In this document: positions 25,612 to 34,347 of the stretch, piece after piece
Layout of the letters: each line of letters starts with the position of its first letter
Position numbering within the stretch: the first letter of the stretch is position 1
Assembly: GCA_041602035.1 (NCBI GenBank)
Contig: JBFIHA010000014.1
Coordinates: forward strand, 5,428 to 69,427
Source of the DNA: JAOTVV01 sp041602035
Lineage (GTDB): Bacteria > Gemmatimonadota > Gemmatimonadetes > Gemmatimonadales > GWC2-71-9
Length of the DNA: 64,000 bases
Reading direction: 5' to 3'
The notes under the pieces: model-generated
What the model was told of the DNA's origin: nothing
The model's database searches: none
What the model saw: the letters and a program-made list of their open reading frames with translations, nothing else
Program-made: the position numbers and the translations under genes

Positions 25612-26646
25612 TTGGCACAATCATTTCGTCGAGCAAGGGAGTTGGTCAGCGGCCGCCCAGGGGTGGTCCTCGCCGCGATCCTCGTGGTCGCGGCGGCGGC
25701 ATGCTCGGGCGAGTATCCGCAGTCCACGTTGCACCCCACAGCCGATTTCGGCGAGCAGATCGACGTGTTGTTCCGCACGATCTTCTGGTGGGCCGTGGGG
25801 GTCTTCGTGGTCGTCGAGTCGGCGCTGATCTTCGTGCTGTTCCGGTATCGGGACCGCCGGGGTGCGGCAGACCCCAAGCATGTCCACGGCCACACGCTGC
25901 TCGAGGTGGCGTGGACCCTCGCACCGGCCGTCGTGCTGGTGTTCATCGCGGTGCCGACGATCCGCACCATCTTCCGGACGGAGCAAGCCCCTCCGGCGGA
26001 CGCGCTCACGGTCGAGGTGATCGGGCATCAGTGGTGGTGGGAGTTCCGCTACCCCGAGTCGGGAGTAGTCACGGCCAACGAAATGCACGTTCCCCAGGGA
26101 CGGACCGTGGTGCTGTCGATGACCTCCGAGGACGTGATTCACTCCTTCTGGGTACCCAAGCTCGGCGGCAAGCGCGACGTGATTCCTGGCCGCACCACGC
26201 GGATCGTATTCACCCCCGATTCGATCGGCGAGGTATACGGGCAGTGCGCCGAGTTCTGCGGCGAGTCGCACGCCAACATGCGCTTCCGTGTCATGGTGGA
26301 CACGCCGGAGGCGTTCGCAGCCTGGGTCGATCGCCAGCGTCAGCCGGCACCGCCGGCCGACTCGCTGGACGAGCAGCAGCGACTGGGGGCGCAGGTGTAC
26401 ATGAGCAAGGGCTGCCTTGCGTGTCACGCCATCCAGGGTGTGTCAGCCGGTGTGCTCGGTCCTGACCTGACCCACGTGGGGAGTCGGACCACCGTGGCCT
26501 CGGGGATCCTTCCCAACACCGCGGAAGGGCTCGCGCGGTGGCTGCGCAATCCACCTGCGGAGAAGCCGGGGAGCCTCATGCCGATGGTTCCGATGACGGA
26601 TGACGAGATCGGCGCGCTCGTCGCCTACCTTCTGCGCCTGAACTGA
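25612..26646 (+). CDS. coxB: Cytochrome c oxidase subunit II with fused cytochrome c (caa3 type)
   Basis: 344 residues. Two transmembrane helices and a lipobox-like AAAACSGE, then the CuA domain with GHQWWWEFRYP and CAEFCGESHANM, then a C-terminal cytochrome c domain with haem motif CLACH and axial Met in SLMPMVPM. It receives electrons from a soluble donor and passes them to subunit I. TTG 25612 is chosen because AAGGA lies 7 bases upstream and because the other in-frame TTG (25555) is upstream of the predicted transcription start. The fused haem domain marks an aa3 oxidase of the caa3 kind. Confidence 0.94.
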   Translation: MAQSFRRARELVSGRPGVVLAAILVVAAAACSGEYPQSTLHPTADFGEQIDVLFRTIFWWAVGVFVVVESALIFVLFRYRDRRGAADPKHVHGHTLLEVAWTLAPAVVLVFIAVPTIRTIFRTEQAPPADALTVEVIGHQWWWEFRYPESGVVTANEMHVPQGRTVVLSMTSEDVIHSFWVPKLGGKRDVIPGRTTRIVFTPDSIGEVYGQCAEFCGESHANMRFRVMVDTPEAFAAWVDRQRQPAPPADSLDEQQRLGAQVYMSKGCLACHAIQGVSAGVLGPDLTHVGSRTTVASGILPNTAEGLARWLRNPPAEKPGSLMPMVPMTDDEIGALVAYLLRLN

Positions 26647-26660
26647 GGGAGACCGCCAGC

Positions 26661-28472
26661 ATGGCCACATCGGTTGCGCAGCATGCCCCGGCGGGTCCCG
26701 CGACCCTGGGTGCGCGCCTCTGGAGCTGGATCACCACGACCGACCACAAGCGGATCGGGATCCTCTACGGAGTCACCGCGTTCGCGTTCTTCCTGCTCGG
26801 CGGGCTCGAGGCGCTCATCATTCGGCTGCAGCTCGCGTCGTCGGGGAACACGGTCGTGAGCGCCGAGGCGTACAATCAGTTGTTCACGATGCACGGCACG
26901 ACGATGGTCTTCCTCGCGATCATGCCGTTGTCGGCCGCGTTCTTCAACTTCATCATCCCGCTGCAGATCGGAGCCCGGGACGTCGCGTTCCCGCGCCTGA
27001 ACGCCTTCAGTTACTGGGTGTTTCTGCTGGGCGGGCTGTTCATGAACGCGAGCTTCCTGGTGGGTGCCGCACCCAACGGGGGGTGGTTCGGCTACGCCAA
27101 CCTGACATCCACACAGTACTCGCCGGGTCTGAACATCGACTTCTGGGTGCTCGGCCTCCAGATCCTGGGGATCGCGTCGATCGCGGCGGGCATCAATTTC
27201 ATCGTCACGATCATCAACCTGCGCGCGCCGGGCATGAAGCTGATGCGGATGCCGGTGTTCACGTGGATGAGCCTGGTGACGCAGTTCATCATCGTCACCG
27301 CGTTTCCCGTGATCACGGTGGCGCTCGTGTTCTTGATGTTCGACCGGTTCTTCGGGACCACCTTCTACTCCGTCGCGGCCGGGGGCGACGTGCTGTTGTG
27401 GCAGCACCTGTTCTGGCTGTTCGGCCATCCCGAGGTGTACATCCTCATCCTGCCGGCGATGGGCATCATCTCGGACGTCATCCCGACGTTCTCGCGTAAG
27501 CCGCTGTTCGGATACGCGATCGTCGTGTATTCGGGTCTGTTGATCGGGGTGCTGGGTTGGGGCGTGTGGGCGCACCACATGTTCCAAGTCGGGCTCGGGC
27601 CGATTGCCGACTCGGTGTTCTCCGCTACGACCATGCTGATCGCGATTCCCACGGGCGTGAAGATCTTCAACTGGATTGCCACGATGTGGGGAGGCAAGAT
27701 CCGGTTCACGACCTCGATGCTCTTCGCCGTCGGCTTCATCGCGATGTTCATCGTCGGGGGGCTCTCCGGCGTGATGCACTCGTCGCCGCCGGCCGACCTG
27801 CAGCAGACCGACACGTATTTCGTCGTGGCGCACTTTCATTATGTGCTGTTCGGCGGGTCCATGCTCGGCATCTTTGCCGGGATCTACTACTGGTGGCCGA
27901 AGGTCACCGGTCGGCTGCTGAGCGAGCGGATCGGAAAACTCCACTTCTGGCTCACCGTGATCGGGGCCAACCTCTCGTTCTTCCCGATGCACTTCATCGG
28001 TCTACTCGGGATGCCGCGCCGGATCTACACTTACGATCCCGCCCTCGGGCTCGACACGATGAACCTCGTCGCCACGATCGGCGCGTTCACCATGGGTCTT
28101 GGCGCTCTGGTGTTCGTGGTGAACGTGATCTGGTCGCGCAGGCGAGGGGAGCTGGCCGGGAACGATCCGTGGGGTGGGGCCACCCTCGAGTGGGCCATCT
28201 CCTCGCCACCACCGGTCTACAACTTCTCGGTGATCCCTGAGGTGAGCAGCCGCCTACCCATGTGGGCGGAGGACGGCATGACCCCCGTTCCGGCCACCCC
28301 GCCCGCGCCGGTCCACGTGCCTGGTGGCTCGTACTGGCCCGTGGTGGCGGCTATCGGCATCGTCGTGATGGCCATCGGGGCCATCCTCAAGTCGCTGTTG
28401 ATCACGCTGGGTGGGACGGCGGTGCTCGTCGTGAGCATCTATGCGTGGTCATTCGAGCATTTCGAGGTCTGA
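26661..28472 (+). CDS. coxA: Cytochrome c oxidase subunit I
   Basis: 603 residues with about 12 core helices plus extra C-terminal hydrophobic segments. It reduces O2 to water at the haem a3-CuB centre and pumps protons. HGTTMVF carries a haem a ligand, GHPEVY holds the CuB His, the D-channel Glu and the cross-linked Tyr, and VAHFHYVL holds the haem a3 and haem a ligands; the Glu marks A1-type enzymes. Starts 14 bases after coxB with GGGAG upstream. The C-terminal extension beyond about residue 540 is hydrophobic (WPVVAAIGIVVMAIGAIL), a feature seen in some caa3 oxidases. Confidence 0.96.
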   Translation: MATSVAQHAPAGPATLGARLWSWITTTDHKRIGILYGVTAFAFFLLGGLEALIIRLQLASSGNTVVSAEAYNQLFTMHGTTMVFLAIMPLSAAFFNFIIPLQIGARDVAFPRLNAFSYWVFLLGGLFMNASFLVGAAPNGGWFGYANLTSTQYSPGLNIDFWVLGLQILGIASIAAGINFIVTIINLRAPGMKLMRMPVFTWMSLVTQFIIVTAFPVITVALVFLMFDRFFGTTFYSVAAGGDVLLWQHLFWLFGHPEVYILILPAMGIISDVIPTFSRKPLFGYAIVVYSGLLIGVLGWGVWAHHMFQVGLGPIADSVFSATTMLIAIPTGVKIFNWIATMWGGKIRFTTSMLFAVGFIAMFIVGGLSGVMHSSPPADLQQTDTYFVVAHFHYVLFGGSMLGIFAGIYYWWPKVTGRLLSERIGKLHFWLTVIGANLSFFPMHFIGLLGMPRRIYTYDPALGLDTMNLVATIGAFTMGLGALVFVVNVIWSRRRGELAGNDPWGGATLEWAISSPPPVYNFSVIPEVSSRLPMWAEDGMTPVPATPPAPVHVPGGSYWPVVAAIGIVVMAIGAILKSLLITLGGTAVLVVSIYAWSFEHFEV

Positions 28473-28476
28473 CGTG

Positions 28477-29061
28477 ATGATGCACGCCGCCACTGCCCAC
28501 CACTCCAGCACGGGGCTCGACAGCAGGAAGCTGGCCTTCTGGATGTTCATCGGGTCGGAGTGCCTGCTGTTCGGGTCGCTGATCTCGACGTACCTGGTCT
28601 ACCAGGGCCGCAGCGTGCAGGGACCCACGCCCGAAGAGATCCTCAACATCCCGCTCACCTCCGTCAGCACTTTCGTGTTGCTGATGTCGAGTCTCGCGAT
28701 GGTGCTGGCCTTGGCTGCCGTCACCCGCGGTGACCGGACGTGGTCTCGGGTCTGGCTCCTGGCGACGGCGCTGCTCGGTGTCGGGTTCCTGGGCTTCCAG
28801 GCGTACGAGTTCGCGAGCTTCGTTCACGAGGGTCTGACGCTTCGGACCAACCTGTTCGGATCGACCTTCTTCGTGCTCACGGGGACGCACGGGGCCCACG
28901 TGTTTATTGGCGTGGTCTGGCTGCTCACCCTGGTCGTGCGTTCGTTACAGGGAAAGCTCGGGCCCGACAAGGCGATGAACGTGGAGATCGCCGGCCTCTA
29001 CTGGCACTTCGTAGACGTCGTCTGGATCGTGATCTTCACGGTCGTCTACCTCCTCTCGTGA
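28477..29061 (+). CDS. coxC: Cytochrome c oxidase subunit III
   Basis: 194 residues with five transmembrane helices, the short form without the first two helices of mitochondrial subunit III. Family motifs: KLAFWMFIGSECLLFGSLISTYLVY, GSTFFVLTGTHGAHVFIGV and GLYWHFVDVVWIVIF. It supports proton delivery and stability of subunit I. ATG 28477 follows the coxA stop by 4 bases; an adjacent GTG at 28474 is also possible. GAGG lies about 9 bases upstream. Confidence 0.94.
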   Translation: MMHAATAHHSSTGLDSRKLAFWMFIGSECLLFGSLISTYLVYQGRSVQGPTPEEILNIPLTSVSTFVLLMSSLAMVLALAAVTRGDRTWSRVWLLATALLGVGFLGFQAYEFASFVHEGLTLRTNLFGSTFFVLTGTHGAHVFIGVVWLLTLVVRSLQGKLGPDKAMNVEIAGLYWHFVDVVWIVIFTVVYLLS

Positions 29062-29072
29062 CGGAAGGCGCC

Positions 29073-29387
29073 ATGAGCGATCAACCGGCACACTCCGACC
29101 ACAAGCACCCCGGCGTCGGCACCTATCTCACCGTTGCCGGTGTCCTGACGGTCATTACGCTCGTCGAGGTGGGGGTGTTCTACGTGCCTGCGTTCGAGCG
29201 GGTGCTGGCGCCGATCCTGCTGACGCTGTCGGGTGCCAAGTTCGTGCTCGTGGTCATGTTCTACATGCACCTCAAGGGCGACCATCGGTTCTTCAAGCTG
29301 TTCTTCACACTGCCCTTGGTAATCGCGGTCGCGGTCACCATCGCGCTGCTGTTCCTGTTCGGGACCTTTGGAGGCTCACCATCCTGA
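29073..29387 (+). CDS. Cytochrome c oxidase subunit IV (CtaF/CyoD-like)
   Basis: 104 residues with three transmembrane helices, after a His-rich hydrophilic N-terminus. TVITLVEVGVFYVP and AKFVLVVMFYMHLKGDHRFFKLFF are typical of prokaryotic subunit IV, which assists assembly around CuB. Located 11 bases after coxC, completing a coxB-A-C-D order. Short, but in the expected place and of the expected length. Confidence 0.9.
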   Translation: MSDQPAHSDHKHPGVGTYLTVAGVLTVITLVEVGVFYVPAFERVLAPILLTLSGAKFVLVVMFYMHLKGDHRFFKLFFTLPLVIAVAVTIALLFLFGTFGGSPS

Positions 29388-29463
29388 GCGGCTAGGGGCA
29401 GCCAGCCCCCGTCAGGCACGAGCGGATCGGCTTCCCGCGAGCGATGTCTGGCGGAACCGCGCC

Positions 29464-29481
29464 CCGTGGCCGTTGCCACGG
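29464..29481. repeat. Inverted repeat between subunit IV gene and ctaB
   Basis: CCGTGGC at 29464-29470 and GCCACGG at 29475-29481 form a 7-bp stem with a CGTT loop. It lies 29 bases before the ctaB start and may slow or partly stop readthrough from the oxidase genes. Confidence 0.4.
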
Positions 29482-29509
29482 CGCCACCGCGAGCGCATCA
29501 TTTGGCGCC

Positions 29510-30412
29510 ATGACTCGACTCGTTACACGAGATCGCGTGAGCCTGCCTTCGCGGTTGCGCACCAGAGCCGGCGATTATCTGGAGCTCACGAAGCCCAACA
29601 TCGTGGGGCTCATCCTGGGGACGGTGGCGGCCGGGTTCTACCTTGGGTCACCGGCGGCCCTCGATGTCCCCGGTCTGATCCACGTCGTCGTCGGCTCGGC
29701 GCTCGTCGCCGCGGGGTCGAATGCGCTGAATCAGATCCTCGAGCGTCAGGTCGATGCCGAGATGCACCGCACACGCGGACGGCCGCTTCCGTCCGGACGT
29801 CTCCGCGCCGCGGAGTCGACCGTCTTCGCGTGGACGATGGGGGTGGTTGGAGTCGTATACCTCATGGTGATGACGAATGCGTTGGTGGCAGCGCTGGCCG
29901 CCATCACGCTCGGTTCCTACGTGTTCGTCTACACGCCACTCAAACGCTACACCTCGTTCAGCACGGTCGTGGGGGCGGTGCCGGGCGCCCTCCCAGTGGT
30001 TGGCGGGTGGGCGGCAGCCACCGGGAGCCTCGAACTCGAGGCTTGGGTGCTGTTCGGCATTCTCTTTCTCTGGCAGCTGCCGCACTTCCTTGCGCTGGCG
30101 TGGCTGTTTCGGGACGACTACGCCAGAGCCGGGCTCCGCATGCTGAGCGTGACGAGTGGGGCGAAGGCGACCTTTCGGCAGGCACTCGTGTACGCGGTCG
30201 CGCTCTTGCCGGTGAGCCTCGTCCCGACCCTGCTGGGCACGACGGGGGTGGTGTACTTCGCCGGGGCGCTCATCCTGGCGCTCTGGCTGATCGCCGAGAC
30301 GGTGGCGGTCTCGCTCGATCACTCCCGGCGACGGGCGCGCCGGCTGTTTCTCGTGACCGTCGTCTACCTTCCGGTTATGCTCGTGCTCATGATCGTGGAC
30401 AAGGCAGCCTGA
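29510..30412 (+). CDS. ctaB: Protohaem IX farnesyltransferase (haem O synthase)
   Basis: 300 residues, UbiA-type membrane prenyltransferase with about nine helices. It attaches farnesyl to haem B to give haem O, the precursor of haem A for the oxidase encoded upstream. The first Asp-rich motif is NALNQILERQVDAEMHRTRGRPLP; YTPLKRYTSFST and the second LALAWLFRDDYARAG follow. ATG 29510 puts the LTKPN element near residue 25; an in-frame ATG at 29444 would add 22 residues without hydrophobic character. No ctaA or SCO gene is next to it. Confidence 0.94.
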   Translation: MTRLVTRDRVSLPSRLRTRAGDYLELTKPNIVGLILGTVAAGFYLGSPAALDVPGLIHVVVGSALVAAGSNALNQILERQVDAEMHRTRGRPLPSGRLRAAESTVFAWTMGVVGVVYLMVMTNALVAALAAITLGSYVFVYTPLKRYTSFSTVVGAVPGALPVVGGWAAATGSLELEAWVLFGILFLWQLPHFLALAWLFRDDYARAGLRMLSVTSGAKATFRQALVYAVALLPVSLVPTLLGTTGVVYFAGALILALWLIAETVAVSLDHSRRRARRLFLVTVVYLPVMLVLMIVDKAA

Positions 30413-30480
30413 ACCGGGCTGCCCTCCAGACGATCCTATCGTGCTTCGGGGGCACACCGCGGGAGGCCAACGCGGAGCGG

Positions 30481-30504
30481 GTGCGGCGGCTCACGCCGCC
30501 ACAC
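30481..30504. terminator. Hairpin between convergent ctaB and htrA
   Basis: GGCGGC and GCCGCC form the core stem around a TCAC loop; GTG and CAC extend it past one mismatch (10 positions in all). It lies 68 bases after ctaB and 59 after htrA (minus strand). No T-run on either side, so a bidirectional stop is plausible but not proven. Confidence 0.45.
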
Positions 30505-30563
30505 CCGCTCGATCTATGATCACGCCGGACCCGTGGTCCGACGACTAGAGGGGAGGCGCTCGT

Positions 30564-32141
30564 CTACTGCTCGCCTCCGGCACGGAACCGCACCACCCGC
30601 GACCGGGTGGTTTCCGCAATCGTTTCGAACAGCCTGAGCGACACCACTTCGCCGGAGCGTACGACCGCCAGGGCACGCTGCAGATCCGCCGGCGTGCGGA
30701 CTCGCTCTCCGTTCACGTGGGTGATGATTGGCACGTAGCGCTGCCGGGCATCGACCGCGGCGAGGGCATCGCGTGCCGGACCGTTGGGGTCCACCTCGGT
30801 GATGACCAGTCCGCGCTGGTCATCGCCCAGCCGCAGGTTCGCCGCGACGGCGTTACTGCTCACGTCTTCCACGGCGATGCCAAGCTTGCGCTGGAACGAG
30901 CCACCCGCGGGCGTTCGCGGCTCCTCGGCGCTGGCCACGCGCACCGGTGCCTCGGCCCTGGCCTCGATGAGACGCACCGTGACGTCCTCACGGTTTCCAC
31001 CGGGTCGCATCACGGTCACCTTCACGCGCTCGCCGGGACGCTTGAAGCCGACGATCTGCTGGAGCTGAGCAACGTAATCCACTTCCTTGCCGTCGACGGC
31101 GATAATGACGTCGCCTACCTCCAGACCGGCCTTCTTGGCCGGGCTGTCGTCGCTAGCGAAGTCGTGGATCACGACGCCGCGAACCTCCGCGAGTCCCACG
31201 TATTCGGCGTCGGTATCGGACGCGGCAGCAACCCGCACGCCGAGCGCGGCACGCGTGACCTTCCCACTCGCGATGAGTTGATCGCCCACCGTGCGCGCCA
31301 GGTTGATCGGGATCGCGAAACTGTATCCCTCGTAGAAGCCGGTCTGGCTGGCGATTGCCGAGTTCACCCCGACGACCTGTCCGTGGATGTTAACCAGCGG
31401 CCCCCCGGAGTTGCCGCGGTTGATCGCGGCGTCGGTCTGGATGAAGTCCGAAATGCTCCAGTCACTGCGCTGCAGCGAGCCGATGAGCCGTCCCCGTCCG
31501 CTCACGATGCCGGCGGTCACGGTGAACGAGAACTGCTGGCCGAGGGGGTTGCCGATAGCCAGCACCCATTCGCCCACCCGCACCGAGTCGGAGTTGCCCA
31601 GTGAAACGCTCGGTAGATCGCGGGCGTCGATCTTGATGACCGCGACGTCGGTATCCGGATCCCGCCCCACCACCTTCGCGCTGAACTTCCTGCCGTCGAA
31701 CAACCGCACGTCGAGGAAGTCGAACCCCTCCACCACGTGGTTGTTCGTCATGATGTAGCCGTCGGGCGAGATGATGAACCCGCTGCCGCTACCGCGCTGC
31801 GGCTGCTGCGGTGCGTCCTGACGCGGGTCGATGAAGAACCGGTCGAACGGGGCCGGCAACTCGGGGTGCTGCTGCGGCGTGCGCGCCTCGACGCGTTGCT
31901 GCGACTGGATGTAGACCACCGCCGGCCGAACGACCTCGGCAACGCTGACGAACGCGTTTCCGAGATCGATCACGGGCTGGGACGCCTGGACGGGTGGCGG
32001 TCGGTTTGCGGCCGATTGGAGCGCCGGTTGCTGAGCCAGCGACCGAGTCGGTCCGTCGATGAGCGATACGAAGGCCACGGCCAATGCCAGGGTGACCCCG
32101 ATCAGCGTTCCGAATTTGATCCACTCTCTCGTGCGGGACAT
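30564..32141 (-). CDS. degQ: HtrA/Deg-type periplasmic serine protease
   Basis: 525 residues. An N-terminal anchor or signal (FGTLIGVTLALAVAFVSLI), a trypsin-like domain with triad His135 (TNNHVVEG), Asp165 (DTDVAVIK) and Ser245 (RGNSGGPL), then two PDZ domains (GVRVAAASDTDAEYVG and the LGIAVEDVSSNAVA region). It degrades or refolds misfolded envelope proteins. ATG 32141 is chosen as the last Met before the hydrophobic stretch; ATG 32156 would add five residues. It lies downstream of dnaK on the same strand, separated by a strong hairpin, so probably has partly independent expression. Confidence 0.93.
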   Translation of the reverse strand: MSRTREWIKFGTLIGVTLALAVAFVSLIDGPTRSLAQQPALQSAANRPPPVQASQPVIDLGNAFVSVAEVVRPAVVYIQSQQRVEARTPQQHPELPAPFDRFFIDPRQDAPQQPQRGSGSGFIISPDGYIMTNNHVVEGFDFLDVRLFDGRKFSAKVVGRDPDTDVAVIKIDARDLPSVSLGNSDSVRVGEWVLAIGNPLGQQFSFTVTAGIVSGRGRLIGSLQRSDWSISDFIQTDAAINRGNSGGPLVNIHGQVVGVNSAIASQTGFYEGYSFAIPINLARTVGDQLIASGKVTRAALGVRVAAASDTDAEYVGLAEVRGVVIHDFASDDSPAKKAGLEVGDVIIAVDGKEVDYVAQLQQIVGFKRPGERVKVTVMRPGGNREDVTVRLIEARAEAPVRVASAEEPRTPAGGSFQRKLGIAVEDVSSNAVAANLRLGDDQRGLVITEVDPNGPARDALAAVDARQRYVPIITHVNGERVRTPADLQRALAVVRSGEVVSLRLFETIAETTRSRVVRFRAGGEQ

Positions 32142-32212
32142 ACCTTCAACTCTCATGGGCCTGGTTGGTGGTTTCGATCGTTGGTGTGTCGTGCTTCTCA
32201 TGAAACCCCGGA

Positions 32213-32239
32213 CGGGGGCGGGAGTTTCGCCCGCCCCCG
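32213..32239 (-). terminator. Strong hairpin downstream of dnaK
   Basis: CGGGGGCGGG at 32213-32222 and CCCGCCCCCG at 32230-32239 are a perfect 10-bp inverted repeat with a 7-base loop, 20 bases beyond the dnaK stop. Very GC-rich and without a long T-run; likely reduces readthrough from dnaK into htrA. Confidence 0.65.
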
Positions 32240-32258
32240 ATCCCGGATTTACTGGGTA

Positions 32259-34178
32259 TTAGGACTTCGAATCGTCCACAATCTCGTAGTCGGCCTCGAC
32301 GACCTCTTCCTGCGGTTGGGCGGCGTCCCCGCCCGCCGCGGCCTCGTCCGACGGAGCTGACTGCGCCTGCGCCGCCTCGGCGGCCTGGTACAGCGACGCG
32401 CCGGCTGCCGAGTAGGCCTGGGACAGCTCCTCGAGCGCGGTCTTGATCTCCTCGGCCGCCCCCGAACGCAGCGCCTGCTTGGCCTTCTCGATGCTCTCGT
32501 TCAGCCGGTCCTTGTTGGATTGATCGAGACGGTCAACCCAGTCCTTGGATTCCTTCTCGATCTGATAGACGAGCGAGTCCAGGCGGTTGCGCTGATCGAT
32601 CTCGTCGCGCCGTGACTTGTCTTCCGAGGCGTGTTGCTGGGCGTCCTTGACCATGCGCTCGACCTCCGAGTCCGACAACCCGCTCGATGCCTCGATGCGA
32701 ATCTTCTGCTCTTTGCCGGTAGCCTTGTCCTTGGCCTGCACGTGCAAAATGCCGTTGGCGTCGATGTCGAACGTGACCTCGACCTGCGGCATGCCGCGCG
32801 GGGCGGGTGGAATGCCGGTCAGCTGAAACCGACCAATCGTCCGGTTGTTGATCGCCATTTCGCGCTCGCCCTGGAGCACGTGGATCTCCACCGTCGTCTG
32901 GTTGTCCTCGGCAGTCGAGAACACCTCCGACTTCTTGGTCGGAATGGTGGTGTTCCGCGAGATCAGCACCGTGGTGACGCCGCCCAGCGTCTCGATCCCG
33001 AGCGACAACGGCGTGACATCGAGCAGGAGCACGTCCTTGACCTCACCGGCCAGCACGCCGCCCTGAATCGCGGCCCCGATCGCCACCACCTCGTCGGGGT
33101 TCACGCCCTTATGGGGGTCCTTGCCGAAGAACTCCTTCACGATGTCCTGCACCTTCGGGATGCGGGTCGAGCCGCCCACGAGGATCACCTCGTCGATTTC
33201 CGACGGCTTGAGCCCGGCGTCGGCCAGGGCCTTCTGCATGGGCGGAATGGTGCGCTGGAACAAGTCGTCGACCAGCTGTTCGAACTTGGCCCGGGTGAGC
33301 GACACGTTGAGATGCTTGGGCCCCGACTGATCCGCCGTGATGAACGGCAGGTTGATGTCCGTCTGGGGCCGGGACGACAGCTCCATCTTGGCCTTCTCGG
33401 CGGCCTCCTTGAGGCGCTGGAGGGCCATGGGATCGTTGGACAGGTCGATCCCCTGGTCTCGCTTGAACTCCGACACCAGCCACTCAATCACCCGCTGGTC
33501 GAAGTCGTCGCCACCGAGATGCGTGTCACCGTTGGTCGCCTTGACCTCGAACACGCCCTCGGCCAACTCCAACACCGAGATGTCGTAGGTGCCACCCCCG
33601 AGGTCGAAGACCGCAATCTTCTCTTCCTTCTTGCGCTCCAGCCCGTAGGCGAGCGCGGCGGCCGTCGGCTCGTTGATGATGCGGAGCACGTCCAACCCGG
33701 CGATCTTGCCCGCGTCCTTGGTAGCCTGTCGCTGCGAGTCGTTGAAGTAGGCCGGGACCGTGACGACCGCCTTCTTGACCGAATGGCCCAGGTAGTCCTC
33801 GGCGGTCTGTCGCATCTTCTGGAGGATCATAGCCGAGATTTCGGGCGGCGTGTGCCGCTTATCCGCGATCTCCACCGACGCGAGGTCGTTCTGGCCGGTC
33901 ACCACCTTGTACGGGACTTCCGAGATCTCCGTCGTAACCTCGCCCATCCGCCGGCCCATGAATCGCTTGATCGAGAAGATCGTGTTCTTGGGGTTTGTAA
34001 TGGCCTGACGCTTGGCCACCTGTCCGACGAGGCGTTCCCCGTCCTTCGTGAACGCGACGACCGACGGCGTCGTACGCCCACCCTCGGAGTTCGGGATCAC
34101 CACCGGGTCGCCCCCCTCCATCACGGCCACCACCGAGTTCGTGGTCCCGAGATCGATCCCTATTACCTTTTCAGCCAT
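32259..34178 (-). CDS. dnaK: Chaperone protein DnaK (Hsp70)
   Basis: 639 residues, full length. ATP-dependent chaperone of the cytoplasm. Signatures: GIDLGTTNSVVA at the N-terminus, FDLGGGTYDISVLE and ILVGGSTRIPKVQ for nucleotide binding, DVTPLSLGIETLGG linker, then substrate-binding domain and a Glu/Ala/Gln-rich tail ending in EEVVEADYEIVDDSKS, the acidic C-terminus seen in bacterial DnaK. grpE and dnaJ are not adjacent. The upstream region is shared with the divergent rhomboid gene; no CIRCE element is visible. Confidence 0.97.
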   Translation of the reverse strand: MAEKVIGIDLGTTNSVVAVMEGGDPVVIPNSEGGRTTPSVVAFTKDGERLVGQVAKRQAITNPKNTIFSIKRFMGRRMGEVTTEISEVPYKVVTGQNDLASVEIADKRHTPPEISAMILQKMRQTAEDYLGHSVKKAVVTVPAYFNDSQRQATKDAGKIAGLDVLRIINEPTAAALAYGLERKKEEKIAVFDLGGGTYDISVLELAEGVFEVKATNGDTHLGGDDFDQRVIEWLVSEFKRDQGIDLSNDPMALQRLKEAAEKAKMELSSRPQTDINLPFITADQSGPKHLNVSLTRAKFEQLVDDLFQRTIPPMQKALADAGLKPSEIDEVILVGGSTRIPKVQDIVKEFFGKDPHKGVNPDEVVAIGAAIQGGVLAGEVKDVLLLDVTPLSLGIETLGGVTTVLISRNTTIPTKKSEVFSTAEDNQTTVEIHVLQGEREMAINNRTIGRFQLTGIPPAPRGMPQVEVTFDIDANGILHVQAKDKATGKEQKIRIEASSGLSDSEVERMVKDAQQHASEDKSRRDEIDQRNRLDSLVYQIEKESKDWVDRLDQSNKDRLNESIEKAKQALRSGAAEEIKTALEELSQAYSAAGASLYQAAEAAQAQSAPSDEAAAGGDAAQPQEEVVEADYEIVDDSKS

Positions 34179-34258
34179 TGGATTCTCACCTCGTCAGTAG
34201 GATCAGGATGCGCAGCATGCGCCAGTGGTCGCTGGAGCAAGCCGTGTACCGCAGTTTT

Positions 34259-34273
34259 CTGCCAAATAGGCAG
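34259..34273. repeat. Palindrome in the dnaK-rhomboid control region
   Basis: CTGCC AAATA GGCAG, a perfect 5-bp inverted repeat with a 5-base AT spacer, 80 bases upstream of dnaK and 75 upstream of the rhomboid start. Size and placement suit a repressor site. Confidence 0.4.
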
Positions 34274-34300
34274 TGGGGTCTCGCACGGACCTTCAGCGTA

Positions 34301-34330
34301 ACCTGTGGATTGACAGCGTCTTACACAGGT
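34301..34330. promoter_or_regulatory. Inverted repeat ACCTGTG / CACAGGT before rhomboid gene
   Basis: ACCTGTG at 34301-34307 and CACAGGT at 34324-34330 are perfect inverted arms with a 16-base spacer. A TTGACA hexamer lies inside at 34310-34315 on the plus strand; no good -10 is found at 16-18 bp. May be an operator overlapping the rhomboid promoter. Confidence 0.4.
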
Positions 34331-34347
34331 CGCCCCGGGGGGAGCCT

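Noticed and set aside
34179..34347. CIRCE element or clear sigma-32 promoter for dnaK
   Set aside because: No 9-9-9 CIRCE match; the sigma-32-like hexamers match only four or five bases each.
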